Below are positions 44,827 to 53,533 of a stretch of 64,000 nt of DNA, one piece after another (positions within the stretch are counted from its first letter, which is position 1; the number at the start of each line of letters is the position of its first letter). This DNA is from Pedobacter faecalis (GTDB taxonomy: Bacteria; Bacteroidota; Bacteroidia; Sphingobacteriales; Sphingobacteriaceae). The stretch covers positions 1 to 64,000 of the forward strand of contig NZ_JARXOW010000002.1 of the NCBI RefSeq assembly GCF_030182585.1. Direction: 5' to 3'. The notes under the pieces are model-generated. The model searched no databases. It saw only the letters and a list, made by a program, of their open reading frames with translations, and was not told where the DNA came from. The translations under genes and the position numbers were made by a program.

Positions 44827-44834
44827 CGAATTTA
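44827..44834 (-). promoter_or_regulatory. Minus-7-like box abutting bshC
   Basis: TAAATTCG on the minus strand matches the TAnnTTCG variant and is 5 bases before the bshC ATG. Confidence 0.4.
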
Positions 44835-44868
44835 AATGATTAAATATCGAATCCGCATTATCACACTT

Positions 44869-46203
44869 TTATTTTACAATCTGTCCATACAGGTCAAAAT
44901 CCTCCGCGCGGTCTATTTTAACCTGTACAAAATCACCCACACGTGCATAACCCGACGCGGCACTGATCAATACCTCATTATCAACCTCCGGCGAGTCGTA
45001 CTCCGTACGTCCAATAAAGAAATCGCCTTCCTTACGGTCTACCAGCACCTTATAGGTGTGGCCAACTTTCTCCTGGTTTATTTCGTAAGAAATTCCCTGC
45101 TGAAGCTCCATAATAGCGTCTACACGTTCCTGCTTCAGCTCCTCCGGCACGTCATCAATAAGATTATGTGCATGTGTTTTTTCTTCATGGGAATAGGTAA
45201 AGCAGCCCAGGCGGTCGAACCGGGTATCTTCCACCCAATCCATCATCTCCTGAAAATCCTGCTCCGTTTCGCCCGGATAGCCGCAAATCAGGGTAGTCCG
45301 CATCGCGATGCCGGGCACCTTGTCCCTGATCTGGTTAACGATATCTATGGTCTTTTGCTTGGTGATGCCCCGGCGCATCGACTTCAGCATATTATCGGTG
45401 ATATGCTGTAAAGGCATATCAAGGTACTTACAAATATTGTCCCGCTCGTTCATGGCATCCAGAATCTCCATAGGAAAGCCGGAAGGATAGGCGTACTGAA
45501 GCCTGATCCATTCAATGCCGTTTACGTCCGACAGCCGGCGCAGCAGTTCATCCAGGTTACGTTTTCCATACAAGTCAAGGCCGTAGTAAGTCAGATCCTG
45601 AGCAATCAGGATCAATTCCCTCGTTCCGTTGGCCGCAAGAACTTTCGCCTCATTTACGAGTTCGTTCATGTCGCGCGACACGTGTTTGCCCCGCATCAGC
45701 GGGATCGCGCAGAAAGAGCAAGGCCGGTTACAGCCCTCTGCAATTTTGAAATAAGCAAAGTGAGCAGGCGTTGTGAGCAGGCGTTCGCCCACAAGTTCAT
45801 GCTTATAGTTTGCACCAAGTGTATTCAGCAATTCGTTCAGATCGTTTGTGCCGAAATACGCATCTACGTTCGTGATTTCCGCCTGAAGTTCAGGTTTATA
45901 ACGTTCAGACAAACATCCCGTTACAATCACCTTTCCAACCTTCCCGGCATCTTTAAGTTCACTGTACTGCAGTATAGTGTCTATAGATTCCTGCTTGGCA
46001 TTGTCAATAAACCCACAGGTATTGATCACCACAATATCGTCTTTCCCCACCCTGTCTGCTTCATGCACCACTTCCAGACTATTGCCCCGCAACTGCCCCA
46101 TCAACACCTCCGAGTCGTAAGTATTCTTGGAGCAACCAAGGGTAATTACATTGATCTTCGGCTTTTTTAGTCCCGCAGGTCTGGATATTATTTTTGTATT
46201 CAT
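44869..46203 (-). CDS. rimO: Ribosomal protein S12 methylthiotransferase RimO
   Basis: A 444-residue radical-SAM enzyme that methylthiolates an Asp of ribosomal protein S12. The N-terminal domain (TLGCSKNTYDSEVLMGQL) holds one iron-sulfur cluster, the radical-SAM core has C-x3-C-x2-C in EGCNRPCSFCAIP, and a C-terminal TRAM domain follows (about 375-440). The neighbour set with ftsY and ribosomal protein genes supports RimO over MiaB. It starts 5 bases after ftsY. Confidence 0.95.
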   Translation of the reverse strand: MNTKIISRPAGLKKPKINVITLGCSKNTYDSEVLMGQLRGNSLEVVHEADRVGKDDIVVINTCGFIDNAKQESIDTILQYSELKDAGKVGKVIVTGCLSERYKPELQAEITNVDAYFGTNDLNELLNTLGANYKHELVGERLLTTPAHFAYFKIAEGCNRPCSFCAIPLMRGKHVSRDMNELVNEAKVLAANGTRELILIAQDLTYYGLDLYGKRNLDELLRRLSDVNGIEWIRLQYAYPSGFPMEILDAMNERDNICKYLDMPLQHITDNMLKSMRRGITKQKTIDIVNQIRDKVPGIAMRTTLICGYPGETEQDFQEMMDWVEDTRFDRLGCFTYSHEEKTHAHNLIDDVPEELKQERVDAIMELQQGISYEINQEKVGHTYKVLVDRKEGDFFIGRTEYDSPEVDNEVLISAASGYARVGDFVQVKIDRAEDFDLYGQIVK

Positions 46204-46208
46204 CTTTT

Positions 46209-47174
46209 CTATTTAAACAGACTGTCCACAAAGTTCTTTTTGTCGAACAGCTGTAAGTCATTCACGCCTTCACCCACACCGATATATTTCACGGGTATCT
46301 TAAACTGGTCAGATATCCCGATCACCACGCCCCCTTTTGCTGTGCCGTCAAGCTTAGTGATAGCCAGAGCGTTCACATCAGTGGCTTCGGTAAATTGCTT
46401 GCATTGTTCAAAAGCGTTTTGCCCGGTCGACCCGTCCAGCACCAGCAATATTTCGTGCGGTGCGCCTGGGACAACCTTGTTCATCACATTTTTGATTTTG
46501 CCGAGTTCGTTCATCAAACCGACTTTATTATGCAGCCGGCCAGCGGTGTCAATAATCACCACATCCTCTCCATTTGCAACGGCAGACTGCAAGGTGTCGA
46601 AAGCCACCGAAGCCGGGTCTGAGCCCATAGGCTGAGCCACAACACGGGTTCCCACACGTTCTCCCCAGAGTTTGATCTGATCTACTGCTGCTGCTCGGAA
46701 CGTATCCGCTGCGCCCAGCACAACCTTCAGGTTTTCCGCTTTCAGTTTGTGCGCCAGTTTGCCAATGGTTGTTGTTTTACCTACGCCGTTTACACCCACC
46801 ACCATAATCACATAGGGTTTTTTGCCACTCCCGTATTCGAAGTTCCGGAAATCGTTGCTGTTGTTCTCGGCCAGCAGTAATTGGATCTCATCACGAAGCA
46901 GGTTGTTCAACTCGGTGGTCGACAAATATTTGTCGCGAGCTACCCGGGCCTGTATCCGCTCAATAATCTTCAGGGTTGTCGTTACGCCCACATCCGAGGT
47001 CACAAGTACTTCTTCCAGATTATCAAGTACATCATCATCCACTGTAGACTTACCGGCTACAGCTTTGGTGATCTTACTGAAGAAACCCTCCTTGGTTTTT
47101 TCCAGCCCCTTGTCAAGCGCCTCCTGAGCTTCAGGTGCAGTTTCTTTTTTCTTGAAAAAATCGAATAACCCCAT
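46209..47174 (-). CDS. ftsY: Signal recognition particle receptor FtsY
   Basis: A 321-residue SRP GTPase that docks ribosome-SRP complexes at the membrane. The acidic N-terminal A domain is very short; the NG domain has GVNGVGKTTTIGKLA, DTFRAAAVDQ, DTAGRLHNK and TKLDGTAKGG. It lies in the rpmB-rpmG-DUF4295-ftsY-rimO order, but a terminator-like hairpin sits just upstream, so its expression may be reduced relative to the ribosomal genes or driven separately. Confidence 0.97.
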   Translation of the reverse strand: MGLFDFFKKKETAPEAQEALDKGLEKTKEGFFSKITKAVAGKSTVDDDVLDNLEEVLVTSDVGVTTTLKIIERIQARVARDKYLSTTELNNLLRDEIQLLLAENNSNDFRNFEYGSGKKPYVIMVVGVNGVGKTTTIGKLAHKLKAENLKVVLGAADTFRAAAVDQIKLWGERVGTRVVAQPMGSDPASVAFDTLQSAVANGEDVVIIDTAGRLHNKVGLMNELGKIKNVMNKVVPGAPHEILLVLDGSTGQNAFEQCKQFTEATDVNALAITKLDGTAKGGVVIGISDQFKIPVKYIGVGEGVNDLQLFDKKNFVDSLFK

Positions 47175-47191
47175 GATGAATGTATAGCAAA

Positions 47192-47225
47192 TAAAAAAAG
47201 CCCTCCCAGAATGAGGGACGGCTTT
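47192..47225 (-). terminator. Terminator or attenuator between DUF4295 and ftsY
   Basis: On the minus strand AAAGCC-G-TCCC pairs with GGGA-G-GGCTTT around a 7-base loop (one central mismatch), followed by a run of Ts. It would separate the ribosomal protein genes from ftsY-rimO. Confidence 0.75.
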
Positions 47226-47245
47226 AATATCGTGAAATATTAAAC

Positions 47246-47407
47246 TTACTTCTTAGATGCAGTAATCGCATCCTGAACGTGATCGTTGTGAACAATGATT
47301 TCTTTGAAAGAATAAGCACCGGTTTTAGGCGACTTAGTCATTGTAATAACTTTTGAATATTCTTTTCCTTTACCCGTTTTCAGGGTCGCAACTACTTTCT
47401 TAGCCAT
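47246..47407 (-). CDS. DUF4295 small ribosome-associated-type protein
   Basis: A 53-residue basic protein starting MAKKVVATLKTGKGKEYSKV and ending DAITASKK. It is the Bacteroidota DUF4295 family, always encoded next to rpmG as here (12 bases after it). Its size, charge and context suggest a ribosome-associated protein; this is inference from context. Confidence 0.85.
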   Translation of the reverse strand: MAKKVVATLKTGKGKEYSKVITMTKSPKTGAYSFKEIIVHNDHVQDAITASKK

Positions 47408-47419
47408 GATCTAAATAGA

Positions 47420-47602
47420 TTACTTGATTTCTTTGTGTACAGTTACTTTTCTTAATACAGGATTGAATTTTTTCAGCTCCAATCTTTCAGTCGTATTCTT
47501 CCGGTTTTTAGTAGTAATGTACCTTGACATACCAGGCATGCCACTGGTTTTATGTTCTGTACATTCTAGAATAACTTGTACTCTGTTACCTTTTTTTGCC
47601 AT
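47420..47602 (-). CDS. rpmG: 50S ribosomal protein L33
   Basis: A 60-residue L33 with [18 protein letters not shown] and the C-terminal [17 protein letters not shown]. Only one cysteine is present, so it is the zinc-free (C-minus) form. It lies between rpmB and the DUF4295 gene. Confidence 0.95.
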   Translation of the reverse strand: MAKKGNRVQVILECTEHKTSGMPGMSRYITTKNRKNTTERLELKKFNPVLRKVTVHKEIK

Positions 47603-47642
47603 TTCTTTATAATTATGGTCGATTCACATCAACCCATGTTTT

Positions 47643-47876
47643 CTACAAATATCCCTTTTTCATGAAGCGGTTAATCGCTTCGCTAACACCAATTTTATTG
47701 ATGGTTTTGATAGCTGACGTAGACACTTTAAGTGTTATCCAACGATCTTCTTCAGGAATATAAAATTTCTGAAGCTGTAAGTTAGGATAAAACTTACGTT
47801 TGGTTTTAACGTTTGAGTGAGAAACATTGAAACCTGTCATTGCCGCTTTTCCGGTTAAATCACAAACTCTAGACAT
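47643..47876 (-). CDS. rpmB: 50S ribosomal protein L28
   Basis: A 77-residue L28 with the typical start [20 protein letters not shown] and [11 protein letters not shown]. It is the first gene of the rpmB-rpmG-DUF4295 unit, preceded by a promoter/leader nearly identical to that of tRNA-CAU. Confidence 0.96.
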   Translation of the reverse strand: MSRVCDLTGKAAMTGFNVSHSNVKTKRKFYPNLQLQKFYIPEEDRWITLKVSTSAIKTINKIGVSEAINRFMKKGYL

Positions 47877-47904
47877 GCCTTTTAATATATGTTAATTGTT
47901 CTTC

Positions 47905-47934
47905 GTCTTAATTTTTTAAGAGTTTGCAAATATC
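47905..47934 (-). promoter_or_regulatory. Promoter and early leader of rpmB, shared with tRNA-CAU
   Basis: The minus strand reads GATATTTGCAAACTC followed by TTAAAAAATTAAGA. The box differs from TAnnTTTG by one base. The same string, with two single-base gaps, precedes the tRNA at 2094-2122. Confidence 0.6.
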
Positions 47935-47990
47935 TATAATTTTTTTGTAACCATCAAGGTAAATGGAAATATTTTCTTTGAGGGTTCTTT

Positions 47991-48095
47991 GCCTTGGGCT
48001 TTTTCCGGCCTGCTTCGCACTTTCTTCGGCAAATGGGTACCTTTTCCCGAAGAAAGCGCGGTCCTAGTGCCTGTAAGCCCCGAAGATGCCGAGGC
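47991..48095. other. Structured intergenic element with nested inverted repeats
   Basis: The 318-base gap between rpmB and the FecI-type sigma gene has no gene. Its centre holds an inner stem CGCACTTTCTTCGG (48016-48029) with CCGAAGAAAGCGCG (48047-48060; one A-C mismatch) around a loop containing GGTACC, and outer pairings GGGCTT (47996-48001) with AAGCCC (48075-48080), and GCCTTGG with CCGAGGC (48089-48095). It is more GC-rich than its AT-rich surroundings. It could be a structured RNA, a regulatory site or a remnant of a small mobile element; I cannot decide. Confidence 0.5.
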
Positions 48096-48171
48096 TTAAT
48101 TCTTAATCGGTTTTAAATATCACAGTTTTAAGAAGTCGTAAATTACACCACGGATAAAATACTGGAAACTA

Positions 48172-48179
48172 TATATTTG
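48172..48179 (+). promoter_or_regulatory. Minus-7 box of the FecI-type sigma gene
   Basis: TATATTTG, an exact TAnnTTTG box, lies 15 bases before the ATG at 48195. A housekeeping-type box here means the sigma gene need not depend on itself. Confidence 0.65.
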
Positions 48180-48194
48180 TAAGGATAAGGGCAG

Positions 48195-48788
48195 ATGATG
48201 CAACATTACAAGTCATATAACGATCAGGAGTTGGTGCAACTTATGCAAACGGGCGACGAACGGGTGTTGATGGAGATCTATAATCGTTACTGGGATAAGA
48301 TGCTCGCTGTCGCATTTAATCGTTTGGGTAGTCTGGAGGAGGCCGAAGAGTGTGTTCAGGACGTCCTTTATAAGTTATGGAAGCTGCGTAAGGATTTTTC
48401 GCTGGTTAAAATTGAGCTTGGCAATTACCTGGCGCGGAGTATACGCAACCAGGCTTTTAATATCATAGATCGCCGCTATCGCGAACGAACAAAGTCGGAA
48501 AGCTATGTGCCAGAAAACGATATCAATATACTTTCACCGGAACGTGAAATGATTGTCCGTGAACTGCAGCAGCAAATTGATGATTCAATCAAGGCGTTGC
48601 CTCCGCAATGTCAGCTGGTGTTCAGGCTTAGCCGGCAGCAAGGGTTTTCAAACCGGGAGATCGCGGAACAACTGGATATATCTGAGAACACCGTGAAGTC
48701 GCACCTCAAGAAAGCAGACCGCGATATACAGGGCAATATTGAGTTTCTTATTGCCGCAGCAATTATTTGTGCCTATTTTCAGAAATAA
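48195..48788 (+). CDS. FecI-type ECF sigma factor
   Basis: A 197-residue sigma factor: region 2 at about 25-95 (LEEAEECVQDVLYKLWKLR) and region 4 at about 130-180 (LPPQCQLVFRLSRQQGFSNR, then IAEQLDISENTVKSHLKKA). Its position directly before fecR and an STN-bearing susC fits the Bacteroidota surface-signalling sigma factors, which switch on the uptake operon when the ligand is present. The end (IAAAIICAYFQK) is hydrophobic, as usual in this group. Confidence 0.95.
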   Translation: MMQHYKSYNDQELVQLMQTGDERVLMEIYNRYWDKMLAVAFNRLGSLEEAEECVQDVLYKLWKLRKDFSLVKIELGNYLARSIRNQAFNIIDRRYRERTKSESYVPENDINILSPEREMIVRELQQQIDDSIKALPPQCQLVFRLSRQQGFSNREIAEQLDISENTVKSHLKKADRDIQGNIEFLIAAAIICAYFQK

Positions 48789-48849
48789 TTTTAACCTGAC
48801 TCACCCCTCCATCATTTTTTTCTGTCTACATAGGTAGAAAAGCAACAGA

Positions 48850-50004
48850 ATGTCCGGCAATACCGATAATATAGAACAATTAGTCAGCAAATTTGAGCGC
48901 GGCACGATCAGTGAATCGGAACTGCAGGTTCTGACCAATTGGTATAACAGTCACGATGACGAAAGTGTCATTATCCCCCTGAAAAAGCAGGAAAGCAGAG
49001 AACAGATAAAGTCGCGCGTTTTAACCGGTTTGTTATATAAAATAGATCCTGATCGTGTAAGGCCAAGATATCAGACGTTGCGCTGGCTGGCCGGAGTTGC
49101 GGCTGCAATTATTGTTGCTTTAGGGTTTTGGGTGGTAGCTGAGAAGGAAATATTTGAGCATGTGCAAACCAAACATGCCAAGATGGCCATTAAGCCGGGC
49201 GGCAACAGAGCCTCGCTAACACTTGCCGACGGAAAGACCATTGAATTGAGCACCAGACAGTCGGGCATTGTCGCCGGACAACAAATCACCTACACAGACG
49301 GTGAGCCCATAACGAGCTTTGACGGAACAGCAAATGACGGAGAGGTGCAGTATTTCACGTTGCACACGCCCCGGGGCGGAACATATAAAATTACCTTGCC
49401 TGATGGTACAGAGGTGTGGCTGAACGCCGCATCTAAACTCAAATATCCGTCGCGGTTTGCAACCGGGGGACGGCTTGTCGAGTTGGAAGGCGAAGCCTAC
49501 TTCCATGTCAGGCCGGCTTATGAAGGCGGGAAGAAAATTCCTTTCCATGTAGCGGCGGGCAAGCATCAGGTAGAGGTACTGGGAACGCAGTTTAACATCA
49601 ATGCATACCCGGAAGAAAGAACAGTTAAAACAACATTGATAGAAGGCAAAGTTTCGGTGAGCGATCAACAGCAGCGGTTTGTGCTCAGGCCGGATGAACA
49701 GGCGGTTACAGGGCCAGACGGAACCACCATAAAGCAGGTTAATGCCGGTAGTTACGCTGCGTGGCGTGATGGCAAATTTGTTTTCGACGGAAAGACATTC
49801 GAAGAAAGCTTCGCTGAAATAGAGCGATGGTATGATCTTGAAGTTGTCTACACCGATCAGGTTCCTGAAGCTGAGCTTGTGGGCGATGCTTACCGGAACC
49901 AGAACATCGGACTTGTACTCAGGGTGTTAAAGTCGGCCGAAATCGACTACCAGCTTGATGTAAAACGCAGACAGGTCCTTATTAAAGGCATGAAGAAAAA
50001 GTAA
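48850..50004 (+). CDS. FecR-type anti-sigma factor
   Basis: A 384-residue transmembrane regulator: cytoplasmic part (about 1-78), one membrane helix (about 79-99, LAGVAAAIIVALGFWVVA), periplasmic FecR domain (about 115-290; THTPRGGTYKITLPDGTEVWLNA-type core) and a C-terminal DUF4974-type domain (about 310-380) that resembles the STN fold. It is expected to bind the STN domain of the SusC-like protein encoded next and hold or release the sigma factor. Confidence 0.95.
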   Translation: MSGNTDNIEQLVSKFERGTISESELQVLTNWYNSHDDESVIIPLKKQESREQIKSRVLTGLLYKIDPDRVRPRYQTLRWLAGVAAAIIVALGFWVVAEKEIFEHVQTKHAKMAIKPGGNRASLTLADGKTIELSTRQSGIVAGQQITYTDGEPITSFDGTANDGEVQYFTLHTPRGGTYKITLPDGTEVWLNAASKLKYPSRFATGGRLVELEGEAYFHVRPAYEGGKKIPFHVAAGKHQVEVLGTQFNINAYPEERTVKTTLIEGKVSVSDQQQRFVLRPDEQAVTGPDGTTIKQVNAGSYAAWRDGKFVFDGKTFEESFAEIERWYDLEVVYTDQVPEAELVGDAYRNQNIGLVLRVLKSAEIDYQLDVKRRQVLIKGMKKK

Positions 50005-50084
50005 AGAAAGAATTGTAAACCTTAAACCCCTTAACCTATGACATAGAACCTTACCAAGCCAACTTTACTGCGCCAGACAAAAAA

Positions 50085-50110
50085 AAGGAAAGGACTGCCA
50101 TCCTTCCCTT
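50085..50110. other. Hairpin in the fecR-susC gap
   Basis: AAGGAAAGGA and TCCTTCCCTT form a 10-base stem (one mismatch) with loop CTGCCA. No T run follows on the plus strand, so it is not a standard terminator there; it may stabilise or attenuate the susC message. An A run precedes it. Confidence 0.4.
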
Positions 50111-50182
50111 TAAGGCCTGATTGGTCGCAGTCGACTAAAACGTACAAGCAACAAAGCACCAACCAAACCAACGTTAAAATTA

Positions 50183-53100
50183 ATGATTAAAATTTACTTA
50201 TCACGAGTGATGAAGACCATCTTGTGTTTACTGCTCACTGGTTTTATGACTGTGAGTGCCACCACATACTCGCAGCAAATTACACTAAAGGGTGAAAATA
50301 TACCTTTCGCCAGGGTAATTGAAGCCATCCGTAAGCAAAGTGGATATACTGTTTTTGGAGCAAAGCGATTATTTGATGCCGCAAAACCGGTTACCATCGA
50401 TGCTAAAAACATGCCTGTGGCGCAGTTTTTAAAGAGAATTACAGAAAACCAGCCTGTCGAATTTACCATAGAGGACAGAACGATCTCGCTTACCGGCAAG
50501 GCTGAAGTGGCTCAGGTGCCAACCGCTATACAGCAGCATACCATTAGGGGTATTGTCCGGCACGCCGAGACTAAAGAACTCATGCCCGGGGTCACTATCG
50601 GTCTGAAAGGTACCGAAATTCGTACCCAGACAGACGGGAAGGGGCAATACCGGTTGGTCATTCCAGTATCGGACAAAAAGCAGACACTTGTTTTTAGTTA
50701 CGTAGGGATGAAAAGACTGGAACTGGCCTATCAGAAGCAGGAACAGCTTGATGTAGACCTGCAGCCCGACGAGAATGCCATGGGAGAGGTGGTCATAACC
50801 GGTATCTATCAGCGGAATCGAGAGGTGCATACCGGCTCTTCCGTTACCTATAAGGCGAGAGACTTGCAAATTGTAGGTAACCAGAATATTCTCCAAAGCC
50901 TTAAGACCCTGGATCCGTCGTTTGCGATCGTAGAGAACAATACGTTTGGTTCCGACCCGAACCGGATGCCAGATATTGAAATCCGCGGCAAGAGCAGCGT
51001 AATTGGTCTGACCGATGAGTTCGCTTCTAATCCAAATCAGCCCCTTTTTATCCTCGACGGCTTTGAAAGCACGCTGGCCATCATTGCCGATTTAAGTATG
51101 GATCGTGTCGAAAGTATTACACTGCTCAAAGATGCCTCGGCCACCGCAATTTATGGTTCGAAGGCTGCTAACGGTGTTGTGGTCGTTGAAACGCGGCGGC
51201 CAACTCCAGGCCAATTGCGGGTAAATTATACCCTGAACGGTTCGGTTAGTTATGCTGATTTAACCGATTACAACCTCATGAACGCAGAAGAAAAGTTGCA
51301 GTTTGAGCTACTGTCGGGGTTCTACGGTTTACTCAATCAGGACGGAAACATTATCCTTGGAGCCAATCCGGCTAGCGAAGCCAACTATTACAACCGTTTA
51401 AAAGAGGTGCGTCGCGGCGTAAATACCTATTGGGCCAATGAACCGCTCAGAACGGCTTTAACACAGCGGCACACACTATTTGCTGAGGGTGGGGATGCAA
51501 GCTTGCGTTACAGCGCATCCTTTAACTACGGCCTCACGAAAGGTGTCATGGAAGGGTCAGACAGGCGAGCAACCAACGGTAATATCCGTTTGCTGTACAG
51601 AAAAGGTAACTTTTCGGTAAACAACTCACTGAGTATTGACAATGTGCTGGCGAATAAGGAATCTACCCCTTTTTCCGCTTTCTCGCGCGCCAATCCTTAT
51701 TATCGCAAATATGACGAATCTGGTCGTGTAAACAAGGTGCTTGAAAATTTCCTTGCTTATGGAAACAGCAGTTTGGCACCCATCTATAGCCCTTTGTATG
51801 ATCAAAGTAACCTGAATATCAACCAGGATGAATCTAATGGTTTCACCAATAACCTGGAGGCAGAATGGCGAATTGCCGAACCGCTTCGGGTACGTGGACG
51901 TTTTGGTCTCAGAAGTCTTTCTACGCACGGCGAGATTTTCCGTTCGCCTTTTAACGTGGGTTTTGAAAATACCGACGTTTTACAGCGGGGTACTTATGAT
52001 GAGACGAACGGCAAAGACATTAATTATGATGGTGATCTGAGTCTGACCTTTGGAAAGCTCTTTTCCGGAAAGCATATGGTAAACGCCGTTGCCGGTAGTC
52101 GCATGCAGCAATATATCAGGAAAGAAAGCGCTTTTGGCGTAAGCGGATTTATTGATGACGAGTTCTCAAATCCAAATTTTGCTTTGGGCTATGTGGCAGG
52201 TCAGCGCGCTGGTTATCAGGAATCAAAACGCCGTGAGGCGAGCTTCTTCACCAATTTTGGTTATGCGTACGATCAGCGTTATCTCATCGACGCTACGATG
52301 CGTTCAGATGGTTCATCTGTTTATGGCTCGGAAAGACAATTTTCCACCATATGGTCGCTGGGATTAGGCTGGAACATCCATAATGAGCAACTGGTCAAAA
52401 ACAGTTTCAACTGGATCAATCAGCTCCGCTTGCGCGGATCGGTCGGTAATCCTGGAAACCAGAACTTCGACGACTATATCTCTATGCGCATCTATCGGTA
52501 CAATAATGAAAACCGGAACCCCTTTGGCGCAAGTACCATCATCAGTAATATGGGTAATAGAAACCTGCAGTGGCAGACCACGCTGGACCGAAATATTGGT
52601 ATGGACATAGCTATGGGGGATAATCGCTTTCGTTTAACGGCCGATTACTTCATAAAAGATACTGACCCTTTACTCGTGTTCGTTAGCCTCCCTTCTTCAA
52701 CAGGCGTATCCAGGGTTGCGCAAAACATTGGCGGCCAGGTTACGCGCGGCTTTACGGTAACGTCAGACTATACCCTGTTAAGACGCGAACAGTTCAATTG
52801 GCGCGTAAACCTGAATATGCGGCAGCTGAAGGCGGAGTACCGCAAAATGGGAAATCAGTTGAGCAACTTCAATGAAACGAACAGAAGCCGAAACCTGGTT
52901 CGTTACTACGACGGGGGAAGCCCTTCAGATCTATGGGCGGTGCGTTCTGTGGGTATCGACCCGGCTACCGGACGAGAGGTGTTTCTGAATAAGAACGGAG
53001 CACAAACCTTTGTACACAACTTCCAGGATGAGGTTGTTGTAGGTAACAGCGAGCCCGACCTCGATGGGATTGTGGGCACAAATCTTTTCTATAAAGGGTT

Positions 53101-53515
53101 TACAGCTTCCATCAACCTGAGGTACCGGATAGGTGGGCAGGCCTTCATGCAAACGTTGTACGAAAAAGTGGAGAACATTTCGACCACTGGGGTTGCTCTG
53201 AACCAGGATAGAAGGGCTTTGTACGACCGCTGGAAAAAGCCGGGAGATAACGCGCGCTTCAAAGCGATATCCCGTACAGAAAGTACACCGATCTCCTCAC
53301 GCTTTGTTGCTGATAACGATATGCTGATCGGTGAAGCTTTTTCCCTGGGCTATGAGAACTCCACTGCAGCCTGGCTAAAGTCAATCCGCGCTTCCTCGGT
53401 AACATTCAGGGCGTATATGAACGATATTTTTCACATATCGACTATAAAGAACGAGCGGGGTATAGACTATCCCTTTGCACGCTCGGTGTCTTTTTCCGCA
53501 GCAGTTCGATTTTAA
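50183..53515 (+). CDS. SusC-type TonB-dependent transducer with STN domain
   Basis: A 1110-residue outer-membrane transporter: signal peptide (about 1-30), STN domain (about 34-105, IPFARVIEAIRKQSGYTVFG) that contacts FecR, carboxypeptidase-regulatory-like domain (about 120-200), plug (about 205-335, LFILDGFES, LLKDASATAIYGSKAANGVV) and barrel ending FSAAVRF. The STN domain and the fecI-fecR genes before it mark it as a signal-transducing transporter. The ligand is not evident; the plug lacks the usual second-glycine patterns only in detail. Confidence 0.95.
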   Translation: MIKIYLSRVMKTILCLLLTGFMTVSATTYSQQITLKGENIPFARVIEAIRKQSGYTVFGAKRLFDAAKPVTIDAKNMPVAQFLKRITENQPVEFTIEDRTISLTGKAEVAQVPTAIQQHTIRGIVRHAETKELMPGVTIGLKGTEIRTQTDGKGQYRLVIPVSDKKQTLVFSYVGMKRLELAYQKQEQLDVDLQPDENAMGEVVITGIYQRNREVHTGSSVTYKARDLQIVGNQNILQSLKTLDPSFAIVENNTFGSDPNRMPDIEIRGKSSVIGLTDEFASNPNQPLFILDGFESTLAIIADLSMDRVESITLLKDASATAIYGSKAANGVVVVETRRPTPGQLRVNYTLNGSVSYADLTDYNLMNAEEKLQFELLSGFYGLLNQDGNIILGANPASEANYYNRLKEVRRGVNTYWANEPLRTALTQRHTLFAEGGDASLRYSASFNYGLTKGVMEGSDRRATNGNIRLLYRKGNFSVNNSLSIDNVLANKESTPFSAFSRANPYYRKYDESGRVNKVLENFLAYGNSSLAPIYSPLYDQSNLNINQDESNGFTNNLEAEWRIAEPLRVRGRFGLRSLSTHGEIFRSPFNVGFENTDVLQRGTYDETNGKDINYDGDLSLTFGKLFSGKHMVNAVAGSRMQQYIRKESAFGVSGFIDDEFSNPNFALGYVAGQRAGYQESKRREASFFTNFGYAYDQRYLIDATMRSDGSSVYGSERQFSTIWSLGLGWNIHNEQLVKNSFNWINQLRLRGSVGNPGNQNFDDYISMRIYRYNNENRNPFGASTIISNMGNRNLQWQTTLDRNIGMDIAMGDNRFRLTADYFIKDTDPLLVFVSLPSSTGVSRVAQNIGGQVTRGFTVTSDYTLLRREQFNWRVNLNMRQLKAEYRKMGNQLSNFNETNRSRNLVRYYDGGSPSDLWAVRSVGIDPATGREVFLNKNGAQTFVHNFQDEVVVGNSEPDLDGIVGTNLFYKGFTASINLRYRIGGQAFMQTLYEKVENISTTGVALNQDRRALYDRWKKPGDNARFKAISRTESTPISSRFVADNDMLIGEAFSLGYENSTAAWLKSIRASSVTFRAYMNDIFHISTIKNERGIDYPFARSVSFSAAVRF

Positions 53516-53533
53516 CACAAAACCGTGTATTAC

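Noticed and set aside
36534..53515. The two SusC genes as recent duplicates
   Set aside because: One has an STN domain and FecI/FecR control, the other does not; lengths, plug motifs and SusD types differ clearly.
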